A stretch of 64,000 bases of DNA. Source: Lepus europaeus (lineage: Eukaryota; Chordata; Mammalia; Lagomorpha; Leporidae). Under the pieces are notes generated by a model. That model was not told the origin of the DNA. It did no database searches and was given only the letters and a program-made list of their open reading frames with translations. The position numbers and the translations under genes are program-made. Below are positions 25,001 to 37,000 of this stretch, piece by piece (the stretch's first letter is position 1; each line of letters opens with the position of its first letter). Location: positions 78,439,502 through 78,503,501 of the forward strand of contig NC_084831.1 in assembly GCF_033115175.1 (NCBI RefSeq), read 5' to 3'.

Positions 25001-28000
25001 AATAGACCCTTTCCTCGTTTACTCTACTTTTAACTTGATGGAAGACAATTCTAAGACACGGGATGTTTCAGGGTCTGACAATGTCCTGGCTATGTAAATA
25101 TTGGCATGAAGCATTACTTCTGATCCTTGAGTTTTCTTCATCTGTAAAAATAATGCACCTGGGGGCCCAGCACTGTGGCGCAGCTAAAGCTGCAACCTGT
25201 GATGCCGACAACCCAAATGAGCACCAGTTCATGTCCTGGCTACTCTACTTCTGATCCAGCTCCCTGCTAATGCACCTGGGAAAGCAGCAGAAGATGCCCA
25301 AGTGTTTGGGTCCCTGGACCCACGTGGGAGACCAGAATGGAGTTCCAGGTTCCTGGCTTCAGCCTGGCCCAGCCCTGGCCATTGTGGCCATCTGGGGGGT
25401 GAACCAGCAGATGGAAGATTTCTGTCTCTCCCTCTCACTCTGTGACTTCACCTTTCAAATAACTAAATAAATCTTATAAAAAGCTAATAGCGCATATGCC
25501 TACCTTGAGGATATTTTAAAATGAGGAAAACTAAGGTAGAAGAATTTATGCAGAATGAATGGTTTGAGTGCATGCAGGTTTTTGGTGGGGCTGTATGTTC
25601 TTTGTGAGGGGCAGGCAGGTGCAGGCCCTTGGAGAATGGAAGGAAGGCCCTTTGTGTTACTAAACCTTCAGAACTACCTGGAACATCAGATGTCTACCAT
25701 AAGTCCATTTACCTGAGGAGAATTAGGGATTGGGAATGGTCCGGTCTCCTGTTTGGCATTCCACATATTCTAGGAGCAATCATTTAAAAAACATTTCATA
25801 TTACTGAAGTAACCATTCTGCAAACTAGTAAAGCGCATTACTTACTTGATCCAGATACGTGCCAGTCTTTACATTCCCTGATGGAAATGTCATTATCTAA
25901 GCTTATTTTAATTCTTCCGCTATGGGCCTTATTGTCAAATGTTATCTGTGAAGAGAGGAAAAGGGTCCAATGCATAACGATTGTTTTTGAAGCCAAAACA
26001 CCTTTATGCTTTACCTAAGAAACATTTTCTTCAAGGGGACAGGAGAGCCAGATTCTTATCTCTAACGTGTGGCTAACTGTTCAACCTGGGGAAGTTCCTT
26101 TTGTTTCTCTAAGCAAGAAGGCTGATCTAAACCTTCTACAAAGACCTTTTATGTCTACAGCCTTGTGTTTGTAGGACAGCATCCTAGTCCTGGACAAGAA
26201 TACTAGCCTAAAAAGTACTTGTACACGCTAGCACATTCTAGCCCAGGTACAGGAATACTTCCCCCTCCCTCCCATCCTGGGCACCTCCAGTTGCCCTCCT
26301 GTTAACAAGAGTTTGTCCAAATGTGCCTCCTCCATCTTCCAGCAAGGCCTCAGCTAGGGATAGATTTTTAGTGCTCCTGCCATTTGTAAAAACAAGGAGG
26401 CTCACTATTGAGGCATTTCGGGTGGAGATTTTCCAATTTTCCTTCTGGGTCTACCTGGATTTCTTAGTCATTTCAGTAGCGTGCGCATTGCCAAGTGTTT
26501 GGTGACAGGAAGCTACCAGCCACCAAGCAGGCCAGAGCTCTGCCAGAACACCTGCCCCCGCCAGCCTCCTCCCCTCTGTTCGTGCTGGGAAAGGGAAAGT
26601 CACGCAGGAACGTCAGCCCATTTTGTTTGCCTCCTCTGAGTCCTGAAGAAAACAGCTTTTCAAATATGTGTCGAATGAGTTTCACTGCAGTTTCTCCATG
26701 TGAGGTCATCAGATGTCGGGTGTAAGACTTTAAAGGACTTTAAGGAATCTCCTCATGACGGCTGTAAGCTTCCTTCCTTGGCGAGGTACTGTGGGTATTG
26801 TCGGGCTCTGTGGCAGCCGGAGGACCCAGCCTGCAGCCTTACACAGGGAGATGCTGTGTTATCCGCCTGAATCAGAAATCCTGTCAAGGAGAAACCATGC
26901 TCTACCTACACAAAGAGCCTCAGAGTCCAACAAATAGTGGGTCCCTGCCTCCAAGGAGCCTTCACGGTAGCAGAATTGAGGAAAGACACCTAGAAAATCC
27001 CACAGCGAAGGAGAGGGTGGGAAGCACACATATAATGCAAAAAAAGGAGGGGAAGGGACAGAAAAGAAAACAAGAACAAAAGATAAGCAACAGAAACTTC
27101 TCAAAACAACAGGGAGTTCAGAGATAGAATCTATTGTAATGGAGGACATACTAAAGCGAATATGAGAAGGTATCAGGATTATAAAAATTCTGAAAAGTGC
27201 CATTTCTCAAATTCTAAAGGGAAAGAGGGAGAGGGAATGGGAGAAGATGGGAGGAAAGGGAGAAGACAGAAAACTCTGGGTGATAGCTCAATTTTAAAAA
27301 AGCAAAATTGACCATTCATAACTTAGTTAATACTGAAATCAAAATGTATAGCCTAATTCAAATAGTGTTATAGTTTTAGTGTTAGTACTTTTTCTTGTTA
27401 AATGTAACGAATATTACATTTACTATATTCTGGAATTTTTTTAACTTCAGTCTCTGAGAACTTGATGTTTCACAGCCAATCAGCTTAGTAGCAGGGGCAC
27501 AGCTTTTTATACAAACTACGGGTGGAATCATAGACACCTGGATCCTCTGACAGCAAGTTGCTTCCATGCTGTCCTGCATGACCAAGCAGCCTCAACTCGG
27601 ATTTTGTGAGGTGATAAACACATGAGAGGCATCTTGTAGCTCTCAAGGGAGTCTAACTACCCCATCAGCACTGGAATACAGAGGGTGTACAAGTGATGGA
27701 GCAGGCTGAAGGGGTGAGGTGAGCCACAGCATTAGGAGCAATGAGGTATTGCTCACAGAGGAGCAAACACCCATGGGGAAGAGACACTGAAAGGAAAGGC
27801 CACCACCAAACACATCAAACTCTGGAATAAGGGAAAGGTTTATTGTTGGCCAACAAGGCTGCATCTCCGTGCACAAGAGAAACACCACCCTACAGAAGAA
27901 TGGTCTTATATAGTCTAGCAGAAATGAGGGAGTGAGAACAGTAAATTCCACTGGATAGGGTGAGGGCAACGTGTATGATTAGGCTACCCAGTCACCTGAT

Positions 28001-31000
28001 TTCGGCTAAGTCAGGCCGGGCCTCTAAAATGGTGCTGGAGGCTAAAGATGGTGCCTCAGATAGGACAGCACCAGTCTCACTAACAGACATGGCACAAGAA
28101 CCCCGTCAATGGCTGTAAGCACACAGCCACAGACCTTTATTCCTTTATGTATGTATGTATGTATTTTTCATTCATTCCGTTATTATTGAGCGTCTACTCT
28201 GTGCCAGGTGCTGTTCTTGGTCCTGGAGACAGCAGTGACGGAGACAAAGCTCCCTGCCCATAGCACATACAGTGAGGTGTAGAAGGCAGGTAACTAACAA
28301 GTAAACCAGGAGTTATAGCAACAGCGAGGCAGATGTGTCAGTGTTCCCTCCGCCCCGATGCACACTCAAGTGAAAGCGTCTTACATACGAAAACTACACA
28401 AGCCAATTTTTCTCCAGCAAATTCAGCCTGGCCCACACTTACTGTCAGAGTGAAGTCGTAACAGTCAGGGAGCTCCTGATGACGAACTGTCTGCAGATTA
28501 ATAGCCTTCAACTTAAACTGCAGCTCCACTGTTAGGAGCCTAGAAAAGAACGGAGATCAGTTCAGTGGAGAGAGACACACACATAAACATAACTGATGCT
28601 CCCGTCTGCGTCCTCACCTGTGGAAGTCCAGTGTTAGGTTGAGTTTATTGTCCTCTGGTGTCCCAATATGAAAAGGCTCTTGGGGCTCTATAAAGAAACA
28701 CTCTGCCAGAGAAAGGAACAAAAACATGCTATCGAACCTAAAATAAATAAAGCTGTGCTCTGAAAGGATAATACATTTAAGGCCAGTTATTCAGATCCTG
28801 TTATTTTCTGAACTGGGAATTCAGAAGCTAGATATCAATACCACCTGATTACAGCAACTCATTTGTCAGGAAGTAGCTTCAACATTTCTGGAGTGCCTGG
28901 GTGCTTGGGAAAAAGCTGAACTCCATTGCATTAGTGTTCTATAGGATGCTATCTCCTTTCCTTTTCTGAGAAAGAAACAGAGACTGACAGAAAGCTCCCA
29001 TCTGCTGGTTCATTCCCCAAATTCCCACAACAGCTGAGGGAACGCCAGGCAAAAGCCCAGAGCCAGTAATTCAATACAGGTTTCCCACTTGAGTGACATG
29101 GACCCAACTGCTTGATCACATCACCTGCTACCTCCCAGAGTTCACATTAGAAGGAAGCTGGAATTGGGACTCAATCCCAGGCACTCAGATAATGGGCTAT
29201 AAGAATCTCAAATGGTGTCTTAACTACTAGGCCAAACGTCCACCCAAATGCCTCCCTCTCTTCCTGTCTGTTTAAACCTACATGAACTTTGAGTTGCTCT
29301 CTCCCTCCTTTTTCCTGTATCCTGAGTGTAGAATTTGAAACAACTACAGTACCTAAGCCAAGAGTTTCTAGGCAATTCAGGGTCCTTTTTTTTTTTTTTT
29401 AATATTGGGCATTGACAATTTTTCCTCACTAAGTATTTAAAAGAAAGTGTTTTAGAAGATTGTCACTAGTCAGTAGTAAGGGAAAAAAAAAATTCTAAAT
29501 TTAGGCATGCCAATATGGAATGCTAGTGCTAGCGTCTTAACCACGGCTCCAAACCCCACCGCTGGATGGTTATTTTTAACTCAATGACTTAAGCTAATAT
29601 TTCAAGTACCAATCACAAATACAACTTTGCTAATAAGGATAAGGTATGCTATTCCAAGTTCTGGTTCTCATTCCTCCTTCCACCCAACCTACAGCAAAAG
29701 AAGCTAGATAGTGCAATGCTGTGGGGGAGGTAAGGGTGTTTTATATGCATCAAAAATTTGTAAGCATTATGTTTTGTATGCCCAATACCTTCTACTAACT
29801 GATTTACCCAGCATGAGAGGCAGCGGAACACAGCAGCTAAGAAAACAGAAGAATATTCCAACAGTGCCTCTTATAAGCGCCACCTTGAACAAATCACTCA
29901 CCTCTCGGAGCCATTCTTTAGTCTTCAGTAAAATGGAATTAAAACAAACCTACCTAGTCTGGGTTTATTTTTTTTCCTGAGGATTTATGAGTTATTACGG
30001 AGAACCTAGAACAGTAGCTGATACATAGTAGCTCCTATACAGTTCTTACACTAACAGCACAGGCCAAATCAATGTCTTCAAGGATAAAATTACTGGATTT
30101 AAGTCTACATCAAGGAGTTAAAGACTGAAGTTTTAGCCTAGAGATGAACATCACCTGTCTCGATTTCTGGATCAATGTCGAAGGTGTCATTCCCAGGACA
30201 TATGGTTGCTCGCCTGTAGAAGTTCTGACAGACCGCCATGGCAGACGGCTCCAAACCGTGGCTCTCGTATGCGTGATTCCCAACTGAGATGTTGCGCAGC
30301 TGCAAGTACTTCAACCAAAGAGAGAAACATTAACTGGGAACGCGCAAGTGAAGCTGGGTTGCACACCTGGCCAGCCTTTGACCCCGGCGGGCTTCCACCT
30401 CCCCTCAAGGTCGAGACCTTGACATGCAGATAAATGCCTTGCTGCAGAGCATCAGGGAGGTCGTGGGCAAGGAGCGCTCGGATTGGAGAGCTCATTTCTC
30501 CCACAAACTTTCTGAACTTCTGGTTCCTTCTGTGCGAAATGAAGATCTGCAGTCATGTAATCTTTGAGACTCTTTCCTCCTTTAAAGAATTATGCTCAGA
30601 GACTTATTTGCACATTGAGTGAAATGCAAATAGCATTTATCTTGGAATTGTTTCCTGTAAGAGCAGAGTGGCACTTTACCACTGTAACATAAGACATGGG
30701 ATACAACTGTTCCAGACTATCAGCCAGACCTCCCTTAAACAGTACTGATTTGATCTTCATCTTTGCAACAAAATAATTTAATCACTTTCACAAGGGGACT
30801 CCTCTGTGCTAAGAGCTATAAATAAAACTAAAAAATTGCCTTTACAGTGAGTAATTTGCACTTTGGAATATCTCTTAAATTCTTGATGAATTTATGTAGA
30901 TATTTCCAGAAACAAAGTCTTTCAGACTTTACTGTGCTCAGTATGTAAGAACTGGCCATGCAAAGTTGGAGGTGGAACTTCCTCTCTTAGAATTAACAGT

Positions 31001-34000
31001 ATTTGGTTATAGACAAGTAAGAAATAATTCTACTAAAAATGTATGTGAGAGAAATGTTATAATGTGGATCTCCAGGATGGATTCTGAGCTGGACTTGTCA
31101 AGGTCAATGAGTAGGATGTTACCACCCCTGATGCTTAATCCTCAGTCTCCACCTAATTTGACTTCTCCATGTACCTGAGGCAGTTGAGTGCTTCTCTATG
31201 GGATACTCTGTTCTCTTGACTTCCGGGCCACATGCTGCTGCTTCTTGGTCACCTTTGCTGAATCCTCCTCTCGCCAACCTCCCCGTCGCAAGGTGCCCTG
31301 TATTCAACCCTTGACTTCCTAATGCACCTTCTCTCCACAGGTGATGTTGAGCAATCCTTTCTTTCATATGCCATCCATACAGACATCTCCAGTCCTGACC
31401 TTGCTACTGAATGCCACGCATGGGTAGCAATCTGCCCATGTAATGCCAGAGGGACCCAAGGGGAACCTCCAACATAAATGTGCAAGTAGAAAGCCCTGAT
31501 CTTTCCACAGTCATTCCCTTCTCAATCAACAGCTCCAAAAGTCAAGCAATTATTCAGGCCAAAACCGAGGAAACATCCTTTAGTCTCCTTCTCTCATATT
31601 CCACCTCCAATGCATTGGAAAGTCACGTACTACTTTCAAATTCTGTCCCACCGAGTCACCTGGAGGTCTGGAGCCCCTCACCACAAGTCTGACTGCCTCT
31701 CCTCACTTTCACCGAAGCCTCCTAACTGGCTTCCTGCTCCCAATCCTGCTTCTCACCACAGTATAGTCTCCCACTGGAACCACGGGACTGAGCAATTTGG
31801 TGCAAGGAAGGTCCTTAGCATGTTACCCAAAATGTGATCCTGCTCCAGACTCTCCTTTGCTGTTCTTCCTCCCTGGAACGTTCTTCCCTGGGATAGCCAC
31901 AGGCTACCTGCCCCCAGCTTTGCCCATTCTCTGTCCACTGCTCACCTTCTCAGAGAGGTCTTCTATGTCCACCTCTGGTTTTTCACTCTGCCTGCTTCAT
32001 TTTATTTTTCACAGTATTTATAACCAGCTAACAGGCAATGTCCTTATAGTACTTCTTCACTGCCCATCTTTTTCTATTAGAACATGACCTCCTTGACTTT
32101 ATTGATTTGTTCTCTGTAGGATTTCTTTTTTTTTTTTTTTTTTTTTTTGGCAGGCAGAGTGGACAGTGAGAGAGAGAGAGACAGAGAGAAATGTCTTCCT
32201 TTACCATTGGTTCACCCTCCAATGGCTTCAGCGTGCTGGTTGGCGCACCAAGCTGATCCGAAGCCTGGAGCCAGGTGCTTCTCCTGGTCTTCCATGCGGG
32301 TGCAGGGCCCCAAGGACTTGGGCCATCCTCCACTGCCTTCCTGGGCCACAGCAGAGAGCTGGCCTGGAAGAGGGGCAACCGGGACAGAATCCGGTGCCCT
32401 GACCAGGACTAGAACCCGGGGTGCCGGCGCCACAGGCAGAGGATTAGCCTAGTGAGCCGCAGCGCTGGCCCATCTCTGTAGTATTTCTGTATCCAAGCAC
32501 CACCTGATACACAACAAACACTAAGTAAATACTGGAGTGAGTATGTGTCTGCTTCTGTTTACGTATGCTAGAAACTCTCCCCTACAGCAACTGTCCCATG
32601 ATTTCCCGTCTCTCTCAGCATAAAATTCAAAGCTCCCACCCACATCCTATAAAGCCCCAAGAGACCTGTGTCCTGACTTCTGTGGCACTTTACTTGCCTC
32701 CCTCCCCTCACTCATCTCCATCCTATCTGCCTCTCTTGCATTTCCCCAAACATTGTGAGATGCTCCCCTGCCTTGGAGCCTTTGCCCTTGCTACTCCTTC
32801 AGCCTGGAATATTCTTCACCTAATGTCACCATTACTGCCTTGTACCACTTTATTTTTCTTCATAGCACTCATTACTACACTAGATCAAATTATTTTGGTC
32901 AAAGTTCCTTAAAATTCATCTCCCCCAATAGAAGGAGGGCTCAGGACATGGAATTAATCAAGTCCACTGCTCTTAAGCCAACACTTTAGGCACAGAGTAG
33001 GTGTGCAGATATTTTTTGAAGATCATCATGAAATCATTACAGTACAATGGCAGCTCCTCCTTACTAATCTCTGCACAACGAGTGGGTGAACTGTTAGGAA
33101 AGGATGCAGGAGAATGGCACTGAGTTTCCGTGAGCATTGGGACTGAGAAGATGAGCCAGAAGTCTGGTATCAGAAGCAAGCTGCAGCAGCTGTTACACAG
33201 ACTGTGTCCCACAGGTAGGAGAAAATACCATAATGCTGGGATATTCCACTTTAAGATCTCTATGTGCCATCGAAGGTACCACACAGATGGGTATACCTGG
33301 GCCATGCAGGGTATGTGACAGGGGTAAGCATGCAAAGGGAAGCAGGGGTTGTGAGGCACAGTCATACCTCATGAGGGGCCCTGTAGACTTCTGTGTGCCT
33401 ACGACGTATGTGCAGGGCAGCCCCCAGGAGCACCCACAGCTCTCACCCTTCTCACCACACAATCTGTGCCTTGGGCATTTTGAGAACTTGAAACACAAAA
33501 GATCTGAGGCCCAGGGATGCAAGCAGCTATTCACATTATACACTATATGATAGCCAGACTTTCTTGCTGTCTCAAAAAGGCTCTTTGTGGAGATCCGAGC
33601 ATCTGGCAAGAACAGCGTGGTCAAGGGCAAGAGGCAGGGCTGTGTCCAGCGAAAGGGCAGTTCTGGAGCCTGGGTCTGAGGCTGCGAGACAAGAATGTGA
33701 GGTGAGAGTGTGGTTTGAAGGTAGGTGACCTGTGGGGCTGCTGGGAAGACTGCACAGGGCACCTAAGTGGCTGTGGCCTCGGTGGGGCCTTCATTGTGCT
33801 AGGCACACGTCCCTTTTATAGTTCTGCCTTGGAGAAGGAGTTTTTCACTCAGATCCGGGGTCCCAGGTCCCTCTTTGGGTAATAATATAAAAACATTTTG
33901 AAGGTCCCTCGCAGACTAAAACTGCTGGCTCATTCATGGCAGAGTGCTTATGTGTGGGCTCTCTCTAACCACCTGACCTAACACAGATACTGGGCCTGTG

Positions 34001-37000
34001 GAGTTCATTCCCCCATTCACTTCCATCTGAGTGCCTGGTTTGTACCTCTGCCTCATGGAATAAATACAGCAGAGGCTGCATTGCTGCACACTTTTAACTA
34101 GACAGATATAAATGTGGATGTAGACGTAGATACAGATAGATGTAGAGAGATACAGTCCATCTATATGTATATAGGTATATCTAAGTATACATATATGCAT
34201 ATATATCATGAAGAATATTAGGCAACAAGATTTGTGATTGTAGGCAAATTGTTTAGAAAGCAAAGGAGGTAGTAGGGTGTGGGGGGAGGAGGGGAGAAGA
34301 ACGGCAACTAACCAGAAATAGGAATTTCCAAACTATGTTTGAGCTGTCAGAGCAAATGATTACAAGAAGACCTTGAGATTTTTAAACCTAAGCAACTAAA
34401 ATAAATAAAATAAAATAAACCTAAGCAACGAACCAGAAAGAGACCCCAGTCTGGGGAGTATGTGGGAGGGGACCCTGAAGCTGCTTTGGGAGGGATGGAT
34501 CTGAGGTGCTGGCGAGGTGTCGGGCACCCCGCAGTGCGAGCAGCTGTCGTGGAGTCCCGTCATCACGGTGTCACCAAGCCTGTGCGGTGAAGGAAATTTC
34601 TGAGGACTGTACAATTTTAGAAGGCAGCTGAAAAAAGCCAGTGAAGATGACCCAGAAATGACCGAGGAAACAAGAGGAAAGTCATGATGTGGTATGGAGT
34701 TAGTCCATCACTGTTGCTACAATGAACTACCTGAGAGCAGATAGGGGATGAAGAATGGAAGTTCACGTGGCTCGTGGTTCTGGAGGCTGGGAAGTTGAGA
34801 GCACGGCACCAGCATCTGATTGGCAGCTGGTGAAGGCCTTCCTCCTGCATCACACATGTCAGAGGGCATCCCATGGCAAGACAGAGCAAGTGTGCTCCTG
34901 GGTCTTTCTCTTCCTGAGAAACCACTAGTGCCACCATTGGGGCCTACCTCATGACCTCCTCTCATCCTAATTACCTTCCCCGGCCCTTCCAAATACCATC
35001 ACCATATGAGCTCCCAGCACATCAACTTTTATAGGGCACATTAGTCATAACAGGTATAAAAACAAAATAATTTGGTTTTTGAGATTCAAATATGGAAGTA
35101 TATACGATAAACAAAAAACAACACTTTTATAATCATTCTATTGGATCAGAATGGGCCCTTAGATAACACCTTGAGGCTAAACCCTTCAGGAAGATCAGCT
35201 ACAGAAATACTGTAAGGTGTGTAATACCACTGTCCTTTCCGATGGCTGCTCTCAGTGACAGCCACCTCAACCATGAAGATATTTCCTTAGAGAAAGCAAA
35301 GATTCTCCCTGCTTTAAAGACCATCCACACTTTCCCTATTTAGTTCTCAATAAGTAAATAACTGACCCCATGAACCAGCCACGTGAGTGCAGGTGCCCAA
35401 GCACTTGGGCCATCTTCCATTGCTTCCCAAGGACACGAGCATAGAGCTGGACGGGAAGTGAAGCCACTCAAACTGGTGCCCATATAGGATTCTGGCATCA
35501 CAGGAGGTGGACTACCCTGCTGCGCCACAATGTTGGCCCCAACATTATGCTATTTTCCCCTTTAAAAATGCAGGACATAATTCCATTTGACCATGTATGT
35601 AGCTGATTTCTATTCCCATAGATTTCTGGCCAGTTTTCCCAATCTTGGTATTAACAGAAAGCATTTGTGCCATAAGCATGTACTTCACTGTAGCAAATTA
35701 CCATTTCACTGTGCATGGACTGTCTCTAGAAAATGAAGAGCCATACCTGAACTATAATAATTTTTGAAGAAGAGTTATAATAATGTTGAAATGTAATCTG
35801 CAAACTAACCCGTGTTGGAAATACTGATTTCAAAAGCAATTACCAAATCAGAAATGTGGGATTGTAAAAACATACTATTTGTAGCAAAAGTAGCTGATTA
35901 GAAACAAAATAAAAATTTGACTCATCCATACGAAAAATGAGCTTACTTTTTTGTTCACCAGTTAGTCAATGTCCCAACAAAATCACGTTCATGTATGATA
36001 TAAAGGCCTTGCTTATTTTTAGATGAATTTTGGGTCTTGGTTGCCACCCAAACCTCGCAAAGTTAATATTCTCATAATTCGCTAGGGGTCCCTGAAAAGA
36101 TAGGCTCTGCAGAGTTAATGACCACTTTGAACCAGGGTCATGGTTAGTAATTTAATTCTTTGAGGCTCCTCTGCCAAGCCCTAGCTCTGACTCTTTTAAT
36201 TAAGTGTTTAAAGGTTCCTATTGCCATTGCTAAGCAAAAGCTTTTGGCAATTTCTAGTTTATAAAAGTTGGTGAAAAATATTTTTTTAAAACTGGTCTTA
36301 CACAAAGTCATTTCCAAGCAGAAATGTTCACCCTTCTACATTTGAATATTAATTCCTATTGCATACATAGCCATCATTTTTCCAATCTGCTCTTTGTCCC
36401 AACTAAAGAACACACTCAGTTGATGTACCTGGTTCACGGCGAAGACGATCTGATCGTATACATCACGCTGTGTGTACACTGCATATGTGTCTTCCATTCG
36501 GTCTGTATATCCTTTCAGGAAGAGGTGTTTGAACGCTACAGTGTTCTCCTCCTTGAAAGCTACCACCATCTGGTTACTTAGCCCAAAAAAGACCAGCTTA
36601 AAAGAAAAAAGCAAAAGTAAGAGGTGAAAAATGTGAGCAGAAAAATGTGAGCAGGCAGGGGCTTGAATGACTTGTGGAAGAGCTTAAAATAAATTCTGTA
36701 GAACCTCAAGAAGTTCTGTAGCAGGTGCATAATACATTGTAAGAGAGCCCAAGACCTATGACCAAACTAGGTTTAATTGTGACAATTAAACCAAAAATGG
36801 AAAATACACTTTCAACTTCTCTCTAAAGTACAGTCACATATATAAGGTATCCTTACTCGTCCTGCAAGATTGACCCCAGAGCTTTCCATGAATCCAGCTG
36901 TTCACACTCACACAGTTTTTGCTGCACTTCTGTGATCACACCCAGAAGCTTACTTGGCTCTAAGTCTCTCTCTCATCTTATCTTCCCTCTCAAACAATTT

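Noticed and set aside
33193-33762. 189-codon minus-strand frame in MCOLN3 intron 3
   Set aside because: Composition is ordinary non-coding, no known motif and no splice support; judged chance.
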